From Arcobacter suis CECT 7833 (GTDB lineage Bacteria > Campylobacterota > Campylobacteria > Campylobacterales > Arcobacteraceae): a DNA stretch of 64,000 nt. The position numbers and the translations under genes are program-made. The stretch is taken from assembly GCF_003544815.1 (NCBI RefSeq), contig NZ_CP032100.1:2232001-2296000 (forward strand), read 5' to 3'. The notes below the pieces were generated by a model that made no database searches, was not told the origin of the DNA, and saw only the letters and a program-made list of their open reading frames with translations. This document shows, piece by piece, positions 15,062 through 24,849 of the stretch (its first letter is position 1; each line of letters starts with the position of its first letter).

Positions 15062-16537
15062 ATGACAAATAAAACGCTACTTATAATAACTGACGGGATA
15101 GGACATAATACTTCAAATAACTTTAATGCTTTTTTTACAGCGAATACTCCAACTTATGATTATTTATTTAAAAATATTCCTTATTCTTTAATTCATACTT
15201 ATGGAAAATTTGTTGGACTTCCTGATGGGCAAATGGGAAATAGTGAAGTGGGACACATGACAATTGGAAGTGGAAGAATTTTATATCAAGATTTAGTAAA
15301 AGTAAATATTACTATTGAAAATGATACATTAAAAGATAATGTTGTTTTAAAAAATGTTTTAGCTAACTCTAATAATATTCATTTAATTGGTCTTTTAAGT
15401 GATGGTGGAGTTCATTCACATATTGAACATATAATTGCTATGGCAAAAATTGCAAAAAAATCTAATAAAAAAGTTTTTATTCACATAATCACTGATGGAA
15501 GAGATGTTGCTCCTGATTGTGCAAAAACTTATATTGAACAAACTCTTGCGATTTGTGATGAAGATATAAAAATTGCAACTATTGCTGGAAGATATTACAC
15601 AATGGATAGAGACAATAGATGGGATAGAGTTAAAAAAGGCTATGACGCAATTGCATTTGCTCAACCATCTACAACAGAAGATATTTTAACTTATGTTAAT
15701 AATTCATATAAAGATGCAATATTTGATGAGTTTATTATTCCAACTGCTTTTAATGGATATGAGGGATTAAAACAAAATGACGGAGTTATATTTTGTAACT
15801 TTAGAAGTGATAGAATGAGAGAAATTTCATCTGTTTTTGCAAATAAGAATTTTAGTGAATTTGATACTTTTAAAGATTCTTTAAATCTTGCTACTATGAC
15901 TCAATATGATAAAAACACTCCTATTGCTGTTTTATTTCCAAAAGAAAATCCAACAAACACTTTGGCTGAAGTTATTTCAAATGCTGGATTATCTCAACTG
16001 CATACTGCTGAAACTGAAAAATACGCCCATGTTACATTTTTCTTTAATGGCGGAGTTGAAGAGCCATTATTAAATGAAACAAGGGTTTTAATTCCTTCTC
16101 CAAGCGTAGCAACTTATGATTTGCAACCTGAAATGTCAGCTCCTGCTGTTGGAAATGCTGTACGAACTGCAATGAGTGAACAAAAAGATTTTATAGTTGT
16201 AAATTTTGCAAATGGTGATATGGTTGGACATACAGGAATTTTTAATGCAGCTGTTAAAGCTGTTGAAGCTGTAGATTATGAGCTTGGACTTATTTTAGAA
16301 AAAGCAAAAGAGTTTAACTATAATGTAATTTTAACTTCAGACCATGGAAACTGTGAAATGATGAAAGATGAAGTTGGGAATACTTTGACAAATCATACGG
16401 TTGGAGATGTTTATTGTTTTATAATCGCAGAAGATGTAAAAGTTGTTAAAACAGGTAGTTTAAATAATATTGCTCCAACTGTTTTGAAACTAATGAATTT
16501 GAATATTCCAACAGAAATGGATGAACCTTTAATATAA
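15062..16537 (+). CDS. gpmI: 2,3-bisphosphoglycerate-independent phosphoglycerate mutase
   Basis: Interconverts 3- and 2-phosphoglycerate in glycolysis/gluconeogenesis using two Mn ions. It is 491 residues. Metal ligand D11 (TDGIGHN) and the phosphorylated serine S61 in MGNSEVGHM are present, as are the alkaline-phosphatase-superfamily motifs DGRDVAP and TSDHGNCE. It is divergent from mraY, with the ABC ATPase gene 9 bases downstream. Confidence 0.97.
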   Translation: MTNKTLLIITDGIGHNTSNNFNAFFTANTPTYDYLFKNIPYSLIHTYGKFVGLPDGQMGNSEVGHMTIGSGRILYQDLVKVNITIENDTLKDNVVLKNVLANSNNIHLIGLLSDGGVHSHIEHIIAMAKIAKKSNKKVFIHIITDGRDVAPDCAKTYIEQTLAICDEDIKIATIAGRYYTMDRDNRWDRVKKGYDAIAFAQPSTTEDILTYVNNSYKDAIFDEFIIPTAFNGYEGLKQNDGVIFCNFRSDRMREISSVFANKNFSEFDTFKDSLNLATMTQYDKNTPIAVLFPKENPTNTLAEVISNAGLSQLHTAETEKYAHVTFFFNGGVEEPLLNETRVLIPSPSVATYDLQPEMSAPAVGNAVRTAMSEQKDFIVVNFANGDMVGHTGIFNAAVKAVEAVDYELGLILEKAKEFNYNVILTSDHGNCEMMKDEVGNTLTNHTVGDVYCFIIAEDVKVVKTGSLNNIAPTVLKLMNLNIPTEMDEPLI

Positions 16538-16546
16538 AGGTGACTT

Positions 16547-17242
16547 ATGTTAAATATTAATATAAAAAAATTAGAAATTAAAAGCCATGATAAAAAGCTA
16601 GTTGATATATCTTTTGAAATAAAAGATTCAACGGCTTTAATTGGAGAAAGTGGAAGTGGAAAATCATTAACTCTAAAAGCATTATTAAATCTTCTTCCAT
16701 CTTCTTTAGAAGTAAAAAAAGATATTGATTCTAATTTTGAATTAAATTATAATTCAATTGGATTTATTCCACAAAATCCATTTACTTCTTTATCAACAAT
16801 GACAAAAATTACAAATCAATTCTTTTGTGATGAAAAAAGAAAAGAAGAAGTATTAGAGTTAGTTAGTTTAGAAAAAGATGTGTTAAATAAATTCCCTTCA
16901 CAATTAAGTGGCGGACAAATTCAAAGAGTTGTAATAGCCATTGCTCTAAGTCGGGATATAAAACTACTTTTACTTGATGAACCAACAACAGCTTTAGATG
17001 ATGAGAATAAAAACAATATTATTGATTTGATAAGTGAGATAAAAGAACGTTTAAAAATATTAATTCTTTTTGTAACCCATGATATAAATTCAATTAAAAA
17101 TATATGTAAAAATATAATAATCTTAAAAAATGGAGAAATTATTGAAATGGGATTAACAAATGAAATTTTATCAGCACCAAAAGAAAATTACACAAAGAGA
17201 TTAATTAACTCAACATTTAAAAATAAAATTTTTAGGACATAA
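16547..17242 (+). CDS. ABC transporter ATP-binding protein (peptide/nickel type), no partner nearby
   Basis: A single 231-residue nucleotide-binding domain. Walker A GESGSGKS is at 33-40, signature LSGGQIQR at 120-127, Walker B LLLDEP at 141-146, and an H-loop (FVTHD) at about 173-177. It most resembles the DppD/OppD/NikD group but lacks their C-terminal extension. No permease or binding protein is encoded beside it: it sits between gpmI and a PBP1a gene, 2 bases before the latter. The substrate is unknown, and a non-transport or remotely paired role is possible. Confidence 0.85.
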   Translation: MLNINIKKLEIKSHDKKLVDISFEIKDSTALIGESGSGKSLTLKALLNLLPSSLEVKKDIDSNFELNYNSIGFIPQNPFTSLSTMTKITNQFFCDEKRKEEVLELVSLEKDVLNKFPSQLSGGQIQRVVIAIALSRDIKLLLLDEPTTALDDENKNNIIDLISEIKERLKILILFVTHDINSIKNICKNIIILKNGEIIEMGLTNEILSAPKENYTKRLINSTFKNKIFRT

Positions 17243-17244
17243 TT

Positions 17245-19215
17245 ATGATGAAATATATTTTTGGTATTTTTATAATTTTAGGATTACTTATCTTTGGTTG
17301 GTTATACAATTTATATGATGAGATTAAACATGATATTGATATAGTTGTAAATTATACACCTAAACAAAGTACTCAATTTTTTGATAAAGATGGAAAACTT
17401 ATTGCAAATACTTTTAAAGAAGAAAATAGAGAATATGTAAAATATGATGATATTCCAGCAAGAATTATTGAAGGACTTGTCGCAATTGAAGATACTCAAT
17501 TTTTTGAGCACCATGGAATTAATCCTGATGCTATAAGTAGAGCAATTATAAAAGATATTCAAGCTGGTGGATTTGTAGAGGGAGCTAGTACCTTAACTCA
17601 GCAATTAATTAAAATGTTGATTTTAACTAGAGAAAAAAAATTAATAAGAAAAGTAAAAGAAGCTTTATTAGCTATTAGACTTGAAAGTGTTTTAACAAAA
17701 GAAGAAATATTAGAAAGATATTTAAATCATGTTTATTTTGGACATGGTTATTATGGAATTAAGACTGCTGCAAAAGGATATTTTAATAAAGACTTATATG
17801 AATTATCATTAAAAGAAATGGCTATTTTAGTAGGACTTCCTAGAGCTCCTAGTTTTTATGACCCAACAAAAAATCTTAAAATTTCACTAGCACGTGCAAA
17901 TCAAGTTATTACAAGACTTAACACTTTAGGCTGGATTAATAATGAACAATTTGAAAGTTCAATGAAAGAAACTCCTGTAATATATAATCAAACTCTAACA
18001 AAAAACAAAGCTCCATTTGCGGTTGATTATGCAATTAGTTTATTAATAAATGATATTCCAGATATTTTATCAGGTGGTTATAAAGTTTATTTAACAATTG
18101 ATTTAGATGCTCAAGAAATAGCTCAAGATGCACTAAAAGTATCTTATGATGAAGCACTTAAAAGGGATTTAGATTTAAGAAAAGGTGAAAAAAAATCTGA
18201 TGATTCGTATGTAAAAGAGTTAAATGGGGCTTTAATTTCAATGGAAAGTAGTACTGGAAAAATCCTTGCACTTTCAGGAGGAATAGACTACAACCAATCT
18301 ATGTTTAATAGAGCTTTTCAATCAAAAAGACAAGCAGGAAGTGCTATAAAACCATTCTTATATCAAGCAGCTTTAAATAATGGATACAATCCAGCTTCTC
18401 AATTAATTGATATTTCAAGAACTTATAATTATACAGTTGGTGGTGAACAAAAAAAATGGCAACCAAAAAATTATGGTGGAAATTTTGAAGGAATTGTAAG
18501 TCTTAGGGATTCATTAACACAATCAAGAAATTTATCTACACTAAATTTGGTAACAGATGTTGGAATTAGTACAGTTACAAAAGAATTAAAAAATTATGGC
18601 TTTAAAGATGTTCAAGATAATCTTTCTATAACTCTAGGTTCAATGAGTGTTTCATTAGTTGAATTTAGTGAAGCTTATAGTATATTTTCAAATAATGGGA
18701 CACAAGTAAAACCTTATATTATTGAACAAATTGTAAATCAAAGTGGAGAATCATTAACTTTTGAACCACAAACTAAACAGTTGATTAAACCTGAACAAAC
18801 TTATTTAATAACTTCTATTCTAAATGATGTAGTAACAAAAGGTACAGGAAAATCAGCACAAGTTCCAGGTATTGAACTTGCAGGAAAAACAGGTACAACA
18901 AATGATAATATTGATGCATGGTTTTGTGGATATTCACCATCTATTCAAACTATTATTTGGTTTGGGAAAGATAATAATACTCCAATGAGAAAAAGTGAAA
19001 CTGGTGGGAAAATTGCAGCACCTGTATTTTCATATTTTTTCAAAAAATATTTAGAAATTCATCCTGAAATTACAAGAAATTTTACTATGCCTGAAAATGT
19101 TTATACTGCAAATATAAATGGAAGAAATGAGTTTTATACAGATATGTCTCCTTTACCTGAAGTTGAATTTCAAGCTCAACCACAAAATCCGGGAGAAGAA
19201 GTTTTAGAATTTTAA
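17245..19215 (+). CDS. mrcA: Penicillin-binding protein 1A (bifunctional transglycosylase/transpeptidase)
   Basis: Class A PBP that polymerises and cross-links peptidoglycan at the outer face of the inner membrane; 656 residues. One N-terminal membrane span is at about 3-22. The GT51 domain has catalytic E82 in EDTQFFEHHG and GASTLTQQL at 114-122. The transpeptidase domain has SAIK with S366, SRN at 427-429 and KTG at 548-550. All active-site motifs are intact. A shared terminator follows. Confidence 0.95.
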   Translation: MMKYIFGIFIILGLLIFGWLYNLYDEIKHDIDIVVNYTPKQSTQFFDKDGKLIANTFKEENREYVKYDDIPARIIEGLVAIEDTQFFEHHGINPDAISRAIIKDIQAGGFVEGASTLTQQLIKMLILTREKKLIRKVKEALLAIRLESVLTKEEILERYLNHVYFGHGYYGIKTAAKGYFNKDLYELSLKEMAILVGLPRAPSFYDPTKNLKISLARANQVITRLNTLGWINNEQFESSMKETPVIYNQTLTKNKAPFAVDYAISLLINDIPDILSGGYKVYLTIDLDAQEIAQDALKVSYDEALKRDLDLRKGEKKSDDSYVKELNGALISMESSTGKILALSGGIDYNQSMFNRAFQSKRQAGSAIKPFLYQAALNNGYNPASQLIDISRTYNYTVGGEQKKWQPKNYGGNFEGIVSLRDSLTQSRNLSTLNLVTDVGISTVTKELKNYGFKDVQDNLSITLGSMSVSLVEFSEAYSIFSNNGTQVKPYIIEQIVNQSGESLTFEPQTKQLIKPEQTYLITSILNDVVTKGTGKSAQVPGIELAGKTGTTNDNIDAWFCGYSPSIQTIIWFGKDNNTPMRKSETGGKIAAPVFSYFFKKYLEIHPEITRNFTMPENVYTANINGRNEFYTDMSPLPEVEFQAQPQNPGEEVLEF

Positions 19216-19252
19216 TACTTTTAGTTTTTCTAATTATTAAATTTTAAGATAT

Positions 19253-19286
19253 AAAAAAAGGGTAAGTTTAAAACTTACCCTTTTTT
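19253..19286. terminator. Bidirectional terminator between the PBP gene and glnA
   Basis: A-tract, GGGTAAG...CTTACCC stem (19260-19266 and 19274-19280, extendable through the A and T tracts), then T6. The symmetric layout can stop transcription from both converging genes. Confidence 0.85.
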
Positions 19287-19304
19287 ATTTTAATAAAATC
19301 AATA

Positions 19305-20732
19305 TTAGCAAGAATATGTTGATTTGAATTCAAATGGAGTAGGTCTTGCTTCGTAAGGCCAAACTTGAGTTTCAAATTTATAATGTTGGTAAGTATCAAT
19401 CATATCTTTTGAGAATACAGGTTGTAAGAAATCATTATCTCTAACTAATGCTTCTAATGCTCCTCTTAAAGTATGAGGCATTTGAGGAATTCCTCTTTCT
19501 CTAATTTCATCTAATGGTAATTCAAATAAGTCATCATCCATTGGTCCAATTGGTTCAAATTTATTTTTAATTCCATCTAAACCAGCTAATAACATAGATG
19601 CAAATGCTAAATATGGGCATGAAGTTGAATCTGGGAATCTCATTTCAATTCTAGTTGCTTTTTCACCTGCTCCATAAGGAATTCTACAAGATGCAGATCT
19701 ATTTTGAGATGAATAAGTTAAAATTGAAGGTGCTTCAAATCCAGGAATTAATCTTTTGTAAGAGTTAGTTGATGGATTAGTAAATGCAGCAATTGCTCTT
19801 GCATGTTTGAAAATTCCACCAATATAATGTCTTGCAGTTTCACTAATATTTCCATATTCACCTTGTTTGTAGAATAAGTTTTTACCATCTTTCCAGATAG
19901 ATTGGTGTACGTGCATTCCATTTCCATTGTCACCATAAAGTGGTTTTGGCATAAATGTAGCAGATTTACCATTTAAGTGAGCTACCATTTTAATAACATA
20001 TTTTAATTTTTGAACATTATCAGCAGCTTCAATTAAGTCTCCAAAAACGATACCTAATTCATGTTGACCTTGTGCAACTTCGTGGTGCCCTAAAACAACT
20101 TCTAAACCAACTTGTTCTAATACTTGCATCATTTCAGCTCTTAAATCTACACCATTGTCAATAGGAGCAACAGGGAAATAACCACCTTTTACTCTTGGTC
20201 TATGACCCATGTTTCCACCTTCGTAGTCTCTAGCATCATTCCATTCACCATCTTCTGAATCAACTTTATAATATGATTCATTTCCTTTATCAATGATTTT
20301 TACATCATCAAAAATAAAGAATTCATTTTCTGGACCAAAATATGCAACATCTCCTAATCCTGATTCAGCTAAATGAACTAATGCTTTTTTAGCAATTGAT
20401 CTTGGACATTTTTCATACATTTGACCTTTGTAAATATCATAAACATCACAAAATACAATGATTGTAGAATCAGCTGTAAATGGATCTAAAAATGCTGTAG
20501 CAACATCTGGTTTTAAAAGCATATCTGATCTATGAATTGGTTGCCATGCATCAATTGATGAACCATCAAAAGGCATTCCATTATCTAATGTAGATGCACT
20601 TACCGCACTCATCATATAAGTAACATGGTGCCATGTTCCTTTCATATCAGTAAATCTAAAATCAACAAATTTTACTTCGTTTTCTTTACAATAAACAAAA
20701 AACTCTTCAGTATTATTAACAAACTTTCCCAT
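19305..20732 (-). CDS. glnA: Glutamine synthetase, type I
   Basis: ATP-dependent synthesis of glutamine from glutamate and ammonium; forms a dodecamer. It is 475 residues. Latch/active-site features include [19 protein letters not shown], the NGMHVHQS metal/ATP site at 271-278 and RSASCRIP at 346-352. The segment that in enterobacteria carries the adenylylated tyrosine (NLYDLPPEE) here reads DLFELPLDE, with F403 in place of Tyr. The enzyme therefore cannot be adenylylated at that site. It is convergent with the PBP gene and alone in its unit. Confidence 0.97.
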   Translation of the reverse strand: MGKFVNNTEEFFVYCKENEVKFVDFRFTDMKGTWHHVTYMMSAVSASTLDNGMPFDGSSIDAWQPIHRSDMLLKPDVATAFLDPFTADSTIIVFCDVYDIYKGQMYEKCPRSIAKKALVHLAESGLGDVAYFGPENEFFIFDDVKIIDKGNESYYKVDSEDGEWNDARDYEGGNMGHRPRVKGGYFPVAPIDNGVDLRAEMMQVLEQVGLEVVLGHHEVAQGQHELGIVFGDLIEAADNVQKLKYVIKMVAHLNGKSATFMPKPLYGDNGNGMHVHQSIWKDGKNLFYKQGEYGNISETARHYIGGIFKHARAIAAFTNPSTNSYKRLIPGFEAPSILTYSSQNRSASCRIPYGAGEKATRIEMRFPDSTSCPYLAFASMLLAGLDGIKNKFEPIGPMDDDLFELPLDEIRERGIPQMPHTLRGALEALVRDNDFLQPVFSKDMIDTYQHYKFETQVWPYEARPTPFEFKSTYSC

Positions 20733-20848
20733 AGGTTTAACTCCTTCAAAATTATTTAGAACATTTTACCAAAAATACTATAAAATAAAATAAAACACCT
20801 GTATATTTTATATACAAGATAGTTAAAAATAATATATATAATATATTT

Positions 20849-21640
20849 TTACAATGTTATCACTTTTTTATCTCTATTCTCAAAACTTATACATTTTTTA
20901 TACCCTACTTCTGTTGCTAAAAGTAAAGCTTTATCGTACATAAATCCTACTTGATCTGTACTATGTGCATCTGAACCAAAAGTAATATCAATTTGCATTT
21001 CAAAAGCTAATTCTAATAACTGTTTAGAGGGATAAGTTTCATTTATTGGTTTTCTCAAACCTGCAGGGTTAATTTCTAAAACCATATTTGATTTTTTAAT
21101 TTCCAATAAAGCATCTTTTGCAATTAATCTAATATCTTTTTTAGGCAAAAATTTAAACACTTTGATTAAATCAAAATGTCCAACAATATCAAATAAACCT
21201 GTTTTTGCCATTGATTTTATTGCATCAAAATATTCAATCCAAATACTATCAATATCTTTTGATTTGTACACACCAATAAATTCAGGATTATCAAAACCCC
21301 ACATATCACTTTTATTTCTTAAAAAATGTACAGAACCTATTAAATAATCTACTTTTGATTTTATAATTTCATCCAAAATATAACCATCTAAATAATCAAC
21401 TTCATAACCTAACAAAATTTTTATTTTATCTTTATACTTTTCTTTTGCATCTAATACCCATTTTTCATATTGTTGTTTTTGAGAAATATCCATTCTATAT
21501 TTTGGATCATAATTCATTGGAGCATGATCTGCAAAACCATATTCATCAATTCCTAATTCAATTGCTCTTTGAACATATTCATCAACACTATTTGTTGCAT
21601 GGTTACATAATATTGTGTGATTATGTAAATCTATTCTCAT
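20849..21640 (-). CDS. PHP-domain phosphatase, histidinol-phosphatase (HisJ/HisK) family
   Basis: A 263-residue protein of the PHP metallo-phosphoesterase superfamily. The first metal motif is HNH at residues 6-8 (DLHNHT), followed by NHATNS. Later ligands are in EVDY, GSVHFL, GHFDLI and GSDAHS near the C-terminus, together giving a full trinuclear site. The best-fitting known function is histidinol-phosphate phosphatase, but no his genes are adjacent, so the substrate is uncertain. Confidence 0.8.
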   Translation of the reverse strand: MRIDLHNHTILCNHATNSVDEYVQRAIELGIDEYGFADHAPMNYDPKYRMDISQKQQYEKWVLDAKEKYKDKIKILLGYEVDYLDGYILDEIIKSKVDYLIGSVHFLRNKSDMWGFDNPEFIGVYKSKDIDSIWIEYFDAIKSMAKTGLFDIVGHFDLIKVFKFLPKKDIRLIAKDALLEIKKSNMVLEINPAGLRKPINETYPSKQLLELAFEMQIDITFGSDAHSTDQVGFMYDKALLLATEVGYKKCISFENRDKKVITL

Positions 21641-21659
21641 TAATTATCCTATTTAAATT

Positions 21660-22115
21660 TTAAGATAAAATTCCAGCGCCACTTATTGCTGTACTTCTAT
21701 CTTTTGCGTAAACTCTTTGATTGTTTATAATATCATATTTCCAAATTGGAGCTTGTGCTTTGAAATCTTCAACAAATTCGTCAATTAACTCTAAAGCAAC
21801 TCTTCTTTTTGGACTACAAACAGCTGCTATATATGAACTTTCATGGTTAAAAACATCACCACGACTGTGTGCCATCAAAACTATTGCATCTTTTTCTTTT
21901 GCTTTTTTTTGCCAAGAATCAAACCATGAATTTAGAATCGGTTCATAAATATCGAAAGATAATCCTTCAATTTTATTTTCATCCCTTACAATACCAACAA
22001 ATGTGATAATTGCTCCAAAATTAGAATTCTTATATTTGTTATACCAAGAATTTGTAATTTGCTCAACAGGCAAATTTCCATCAAATAGTTGCAAAAATTC
22101 TTTTCTATTTTCCAT
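21660..22115 (-). CDS. moaE: Molybdopterin synthase catalytic subunit
   Basis: Large subunit of molybdopterin synthase, which inserts dithiolene sulfur into precursor Z. I chose the ATG at 22115 (MENRKEFLQLF), 4 bases after the moaD stop; a longer frame extends into moaD but encodes a hydrophobic stretch atypical of MoaE. That gives 151 residues. Family segments include GAIITFVGIVRD, MAHSRGDV and the C-terminal PIWKYD with the catalytic lysine. Confidence 0.92.
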   Translation of the reverse strand: MENRKEFLQLFDGNLPVEQITNSWYNKYKNSNFGAIITFVGIVRDENKIEGLSFDIYEPILNSWFDSWQKKAKEKDAIVLMAHSRGDVFNHESSYIAAVCSPKRRVALELIDEFVEDFKAQAPIWKYDIINNQRVYAKDRSTAISGAGILS

Positions 22116-22119
22116 TATC

Positions 22120-22341
22120 TCAACCACCACAAACAGGAGGAAGAAGTGAAACTTTATCTCCATCATTTAAAGTAATATCTTTTGAAGAAATCAATGTATC
22201 ATTAACTGCAACTGCACAAGTTTCTAGCCAAGAAGAGACTTTTTCATCATCTTTTAAAATTTCACTTAATTGAGTTAAATTTTTTATCTCTAAATTCATA
22301 TTTTCTTTATTAATTGGCCCTAGAAATTCTATTGTTACCAT
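22120..22341 (-). CDS. moaD: Molybdopterin synthase sulfur carrier subunit
   Basis: Ubiquitin-fold sulfur carrier of 73 residues ending in the required Gly-Gly (VCGG), which is adenylylated and thiocarboxylated to donate sulfur to MoaE. It is immediately upstream of moaE. Confidence 0.92.
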   Translation of the reverse strand: MVTIEFLGPINKENMNLEIKNLTQLSEILKDDEKVSSWLETCAVAVNDTLISSKDITLNDGDKVSLLPPVCGG

Positions 22342-22411
22342 TTTAACCCCTTCTTATAATATTTGTATTATCATGTCAAAAAAATTTTACCATAATAAGG
22401 ACAAATATTTT

Positions 22412-23074
22412 ATGATATTTGCAAAAATTGATTTTATAAATTTATTACCCTTTCATATTTTTATAAAAAAAAATATTAATTCATTTCAACAAAAAGCCAG
22501 CATTGAATACAAAAAGTCTTATCCTTCTGTTATAACTGAAAAATTTAAAAAACGAAAAGTTGATAGTGCTTTTATCTCTTCAATTGCTTCAAGAGATGAA
22601 AAATTCTTAGATTTTGGCATTGTAGCTCACGATGATGTTTTATCAGTATTATTAATTCCAGGAATTGAACAAAGTGATTATCAGTCAAAAACTTCAAATG
22701 CTTTAGCAAAAGTTTTAGATTTAAAAGGAAAAGTAATAATTGGTGATAAAGCTTTAAATTTTTACCACCAAAATAAAGAAATAGAAAAAATTGATTTAGC
22801 AAAACAGTGGAAAAATAAATATAATCTACCTTTTGTTTTTGCAGTTTTATGTTTTAATAAAAATGAAAAATCATTAAATAAATTAACTAAAAATTTCAAT
22901 AAAAAGCAAATAAAAATTCCTCAATATATCTTAGAACAATATTCAAATAGGAGTGGTGTTTCAAAAAAACATATTCTAGAATACTTAAAAAAAATCGATT
23001 ATAACTTAGGAATAAAAGAAAAAAGAGCCTTAAAACTCTTTTTAAAATTAACAAAAGAAAAAGGATTAAGATGA
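22412..23074 (+). CDS. mqnA: Chorismate dehydratase (futalosine menaquinone pathway)
   Basis: MqnA makes 3-[(1-carboxyvinyl)oxy]benzoate from chorismate, an early step of the futalosine route to menaquinone. I chose the ATG at 22412 because it gives the family N-terminus [17 protein letters not shown] and has an AAGGA site about 10 bases upstream; an upstream ATG at 22373 would add 13 atypical residues. That gives 220 residues. The periplasmic-binding-protein-like fold is recognisable from [10 protein letters not shown]. The gene overlaps uppP by 4 bases. Confidence 0.85.
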   Translation: MIFAKIDFINLLPFHIFIKKNINSFQQKASIEYKKSYPSVITEKFKKRKVDSAFISSIASRDEKFLDFGIVAHDDVLSVLLIPGIEQSDYQSKTSNALAKVLDLKGKVIIGDKALNFYHQNKEIEKIDLAKQWKNKYNLPFVFAVLCFNKNEKSLNKLTKNFNKKQIKIPQYILEQYSNRSGVSKKHILEYLKKIDYNLGIKEKRALKLFLKLTKEKGLR

Positions 23075-23838
23075 CAGTTTTAGATTCCATAATATTAGGA
23101 ATTGTAGAAGGATTTACAGAGTTTTTACCAATATCTTCAACAGGGCATTTAATTGCAGTAAGTGAATTTCTAGGAATAGAACAAACTAATATAAATAAAG
23201 CGTTTGAAGTTATTATTCAATTTGCAGCCATATTAGCTGTGATTTTGACATATCCATCAAAATTTACATTTAAACATATTGATTTATGGACAAAAATTCT
23301 TATTGCATTTTTACCAATAGCCACTCTTGGTTTTATATTTTCTAAACAAGTTAAGGCAATGTTTAGTATTGAAATTGTCGCTTGGATGTTTATTATTGGT
23401 GGTATTGTTTTTTTAATTGTTGAAAGATTTTACAAAGAAGAAGAAACACATACTTTAGATGTTGAAGATGTTACATATAAACAAGCAGCATGGATTGGAT
23501 TAGCTCAAATTTTTGCATTAATTCCTGGAACTTCACGAGCAGGAGCTAGTGTAATTGGAGCAATGTTAGTTGGACTTAATAGAAAAACAAGTGCTGAATT
23601 TTCATTTTTATTAGCATTTCCTGTTATGTGTGCTACAACTGCTTATGATTTATTAAAACATCATGAAGAACTTTTAGTTGGTGCAAATTTATTGAATTTA
23701 GCTGTTGGGTTTGTGGTTTCATTTACTGTTGGATTTTTAACAATAAAAATATTCTTAAAATTCCTAGAAAGATTTACTTTCGTAGCTTTTGGAATTTATA
23801 GAATAATTTTTGGTATTTTACTTCTTATTATTTTGTAA
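23071..23838 (+). CDS. uppP: Undecaprenyl-diphosphate phosphatase
   Basis: BacA-family integral membrane enzyme that recycles undecaprenyl pyrophosphate to the monophosphate carrier. It is 255 residues with about eight spans. The conserved motifs [14 protein letters not shown] (N-terminal) and PGTSRAGAS (central) are intact. It starts within the mqnA stop (ATGA) and its last 21 bases overlap the end of murG on the other strand. Confidence 0.96.
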   Translation: MTVLDSIILGIVEGFTEFLPISSTGHLIAVSEFLGIEQTNINKAFEVIIQFAAILAVILTYPSKFTFKHIDLWTKILIAFLPIATLGFIFSKQVKAMFSIEIVAWMFIIGGIVFLIVERFYKEEETHTLDVEDVTYKQAAWIGLAQIFALIPGTSRAGASVIGAMLVGLNRKTSAEFSFLLAFPVMCATTAYDLLKHHEELLVGANLLNLAVGFVVSFTVGFLTIKIFLKFLERFTFVAFGIYRIIFGILLLIIL

Positions 23839-24849
23839 AATTATATTTATAATTAAAGATATAGCATTTGGATTGATTGAACTTATTAATTCAATGCTAA
23901 TTTTATGAATATCTGAATTTATAATCTCAAAAAATTCATCTACATTTAACTCATCTTCTCTTTTTAAAAAACACAAATCTTTATCAAATAAAGCTTTTGC
24001 ATTATAGTATTGATGATCACCAGCTGCATGTTTATAAGGAATGAAAAAAGTTGGTAGAGAATTAGCACATAATTCCCATAAAGTAGAAGCACCTGCCCTG
24101 CTTACTGCAAAATCTGCACTTGACATTTTATTAGGAATATCTTTTGAGAAATCAAAAATATCAGCTTTTATATTTAATTTTTCATATTCTTCTTTTACTC
24201 TTAGAAAATCATTTTTCCCTGTTTGATGAATAATTTTTATTCCCATTTCATTTAATCGTGGAGCTAATTTTAAAGCAAAATCATTTATACAAATTGCTCC
24301 TTGAGAACCACCAAAAAAAGCAATAGTTTTTATTTTATCTCTTACCCGTGCAGTATTAAAAAATTCTTTTGCAACTGGATAATCTTTTACTAAAGAATTT
24401 TCATCAAATGAAGAAAAAACTTCTGTTGCAAATTTTGATGTAATTTCGTTTAATTTACCCATTTTTGAGTTTTGTTCATGTATATATAATTTACATCCAA
24501 ATTTCAATATTGAAGCAAAAGTAGCTGCTGCTGCTGAAAATCCACCTACGGAAATAACCATTTTAATATTATATTTAGAATATAAATTTAGACAATATAA
24601 AGTTTTTGAAAAGATATTTAATAAAGATTTAACTTTACCAAAAGAGTTTTTATTAACAACTCCTCTTGTATCTAAAAAAAATGCTTTTTTTAATCTTCTA
24701 TCATGTTCAAACCAAGCTTTATCTTGACCATTTGACGAACCTATAAAAATTACATTAATTCCACGATTGTGAAACTCTTCAATAAAAGCATCAGCAACTT
24801 TCAAATGCCCACCTGTTCCACCACCTGTAACTACAACCGTTTCACTCAT
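23818..24849 (-). CDS. murG: UDP-GlcNAc--undecaprenyl-pyrophosphoryl-MurNAc-pentapeptide GlcNAc transferase
   Basis: Converts lipid I to lipid II at the inner face of the membrane. It is 343 residues, GT-B fold. The N-terminal GGGTGGHL loop (residues 8-15) is present; the second loop is GGSQGA, and [11 protein letters not shown] with [11 protein letters not shown] forms the donor site. Its start overlaps the ftsW stop by 4 bases. Confidence 0.96.
   Translation of the reverse strand: MSETVVVTGGGTGGHLKVADAFIEEFHNRGINVIFIGSSNGQDKAWFEHDRRLKKAFFLDTRGVVNKNSFGKVKSLLNIFSKTLYCLNLYSKYNIKMVISVGGFSAAAATFASILKFGCKLYIHEQNSKMGKLNEITSKFATEVFSSFDENSLVKDYPVAKEFFNTARVRDKIKTIAFFGGSQGAICINDFALKLAPRLNEMGIKIIHQTGKNDFLRVKEEYEKLNIKADIFDFSKDIPNKMSSADFAVSRAGASTLWELCANSLPTFFIPYKHAAGDHQYYNAKALFDKDLCFLKREDELNVDEFFEIINSDIHKISIELISSINPNAISLIINIILQNNKK

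Noticed and set aside
20733-20848. glnA promoter candidates (TAAAAT near 20763, TATAGT near 20777, minus strand)
   Set aside because: Too many AT-rich alternatives to choose one; not listed as a feature.
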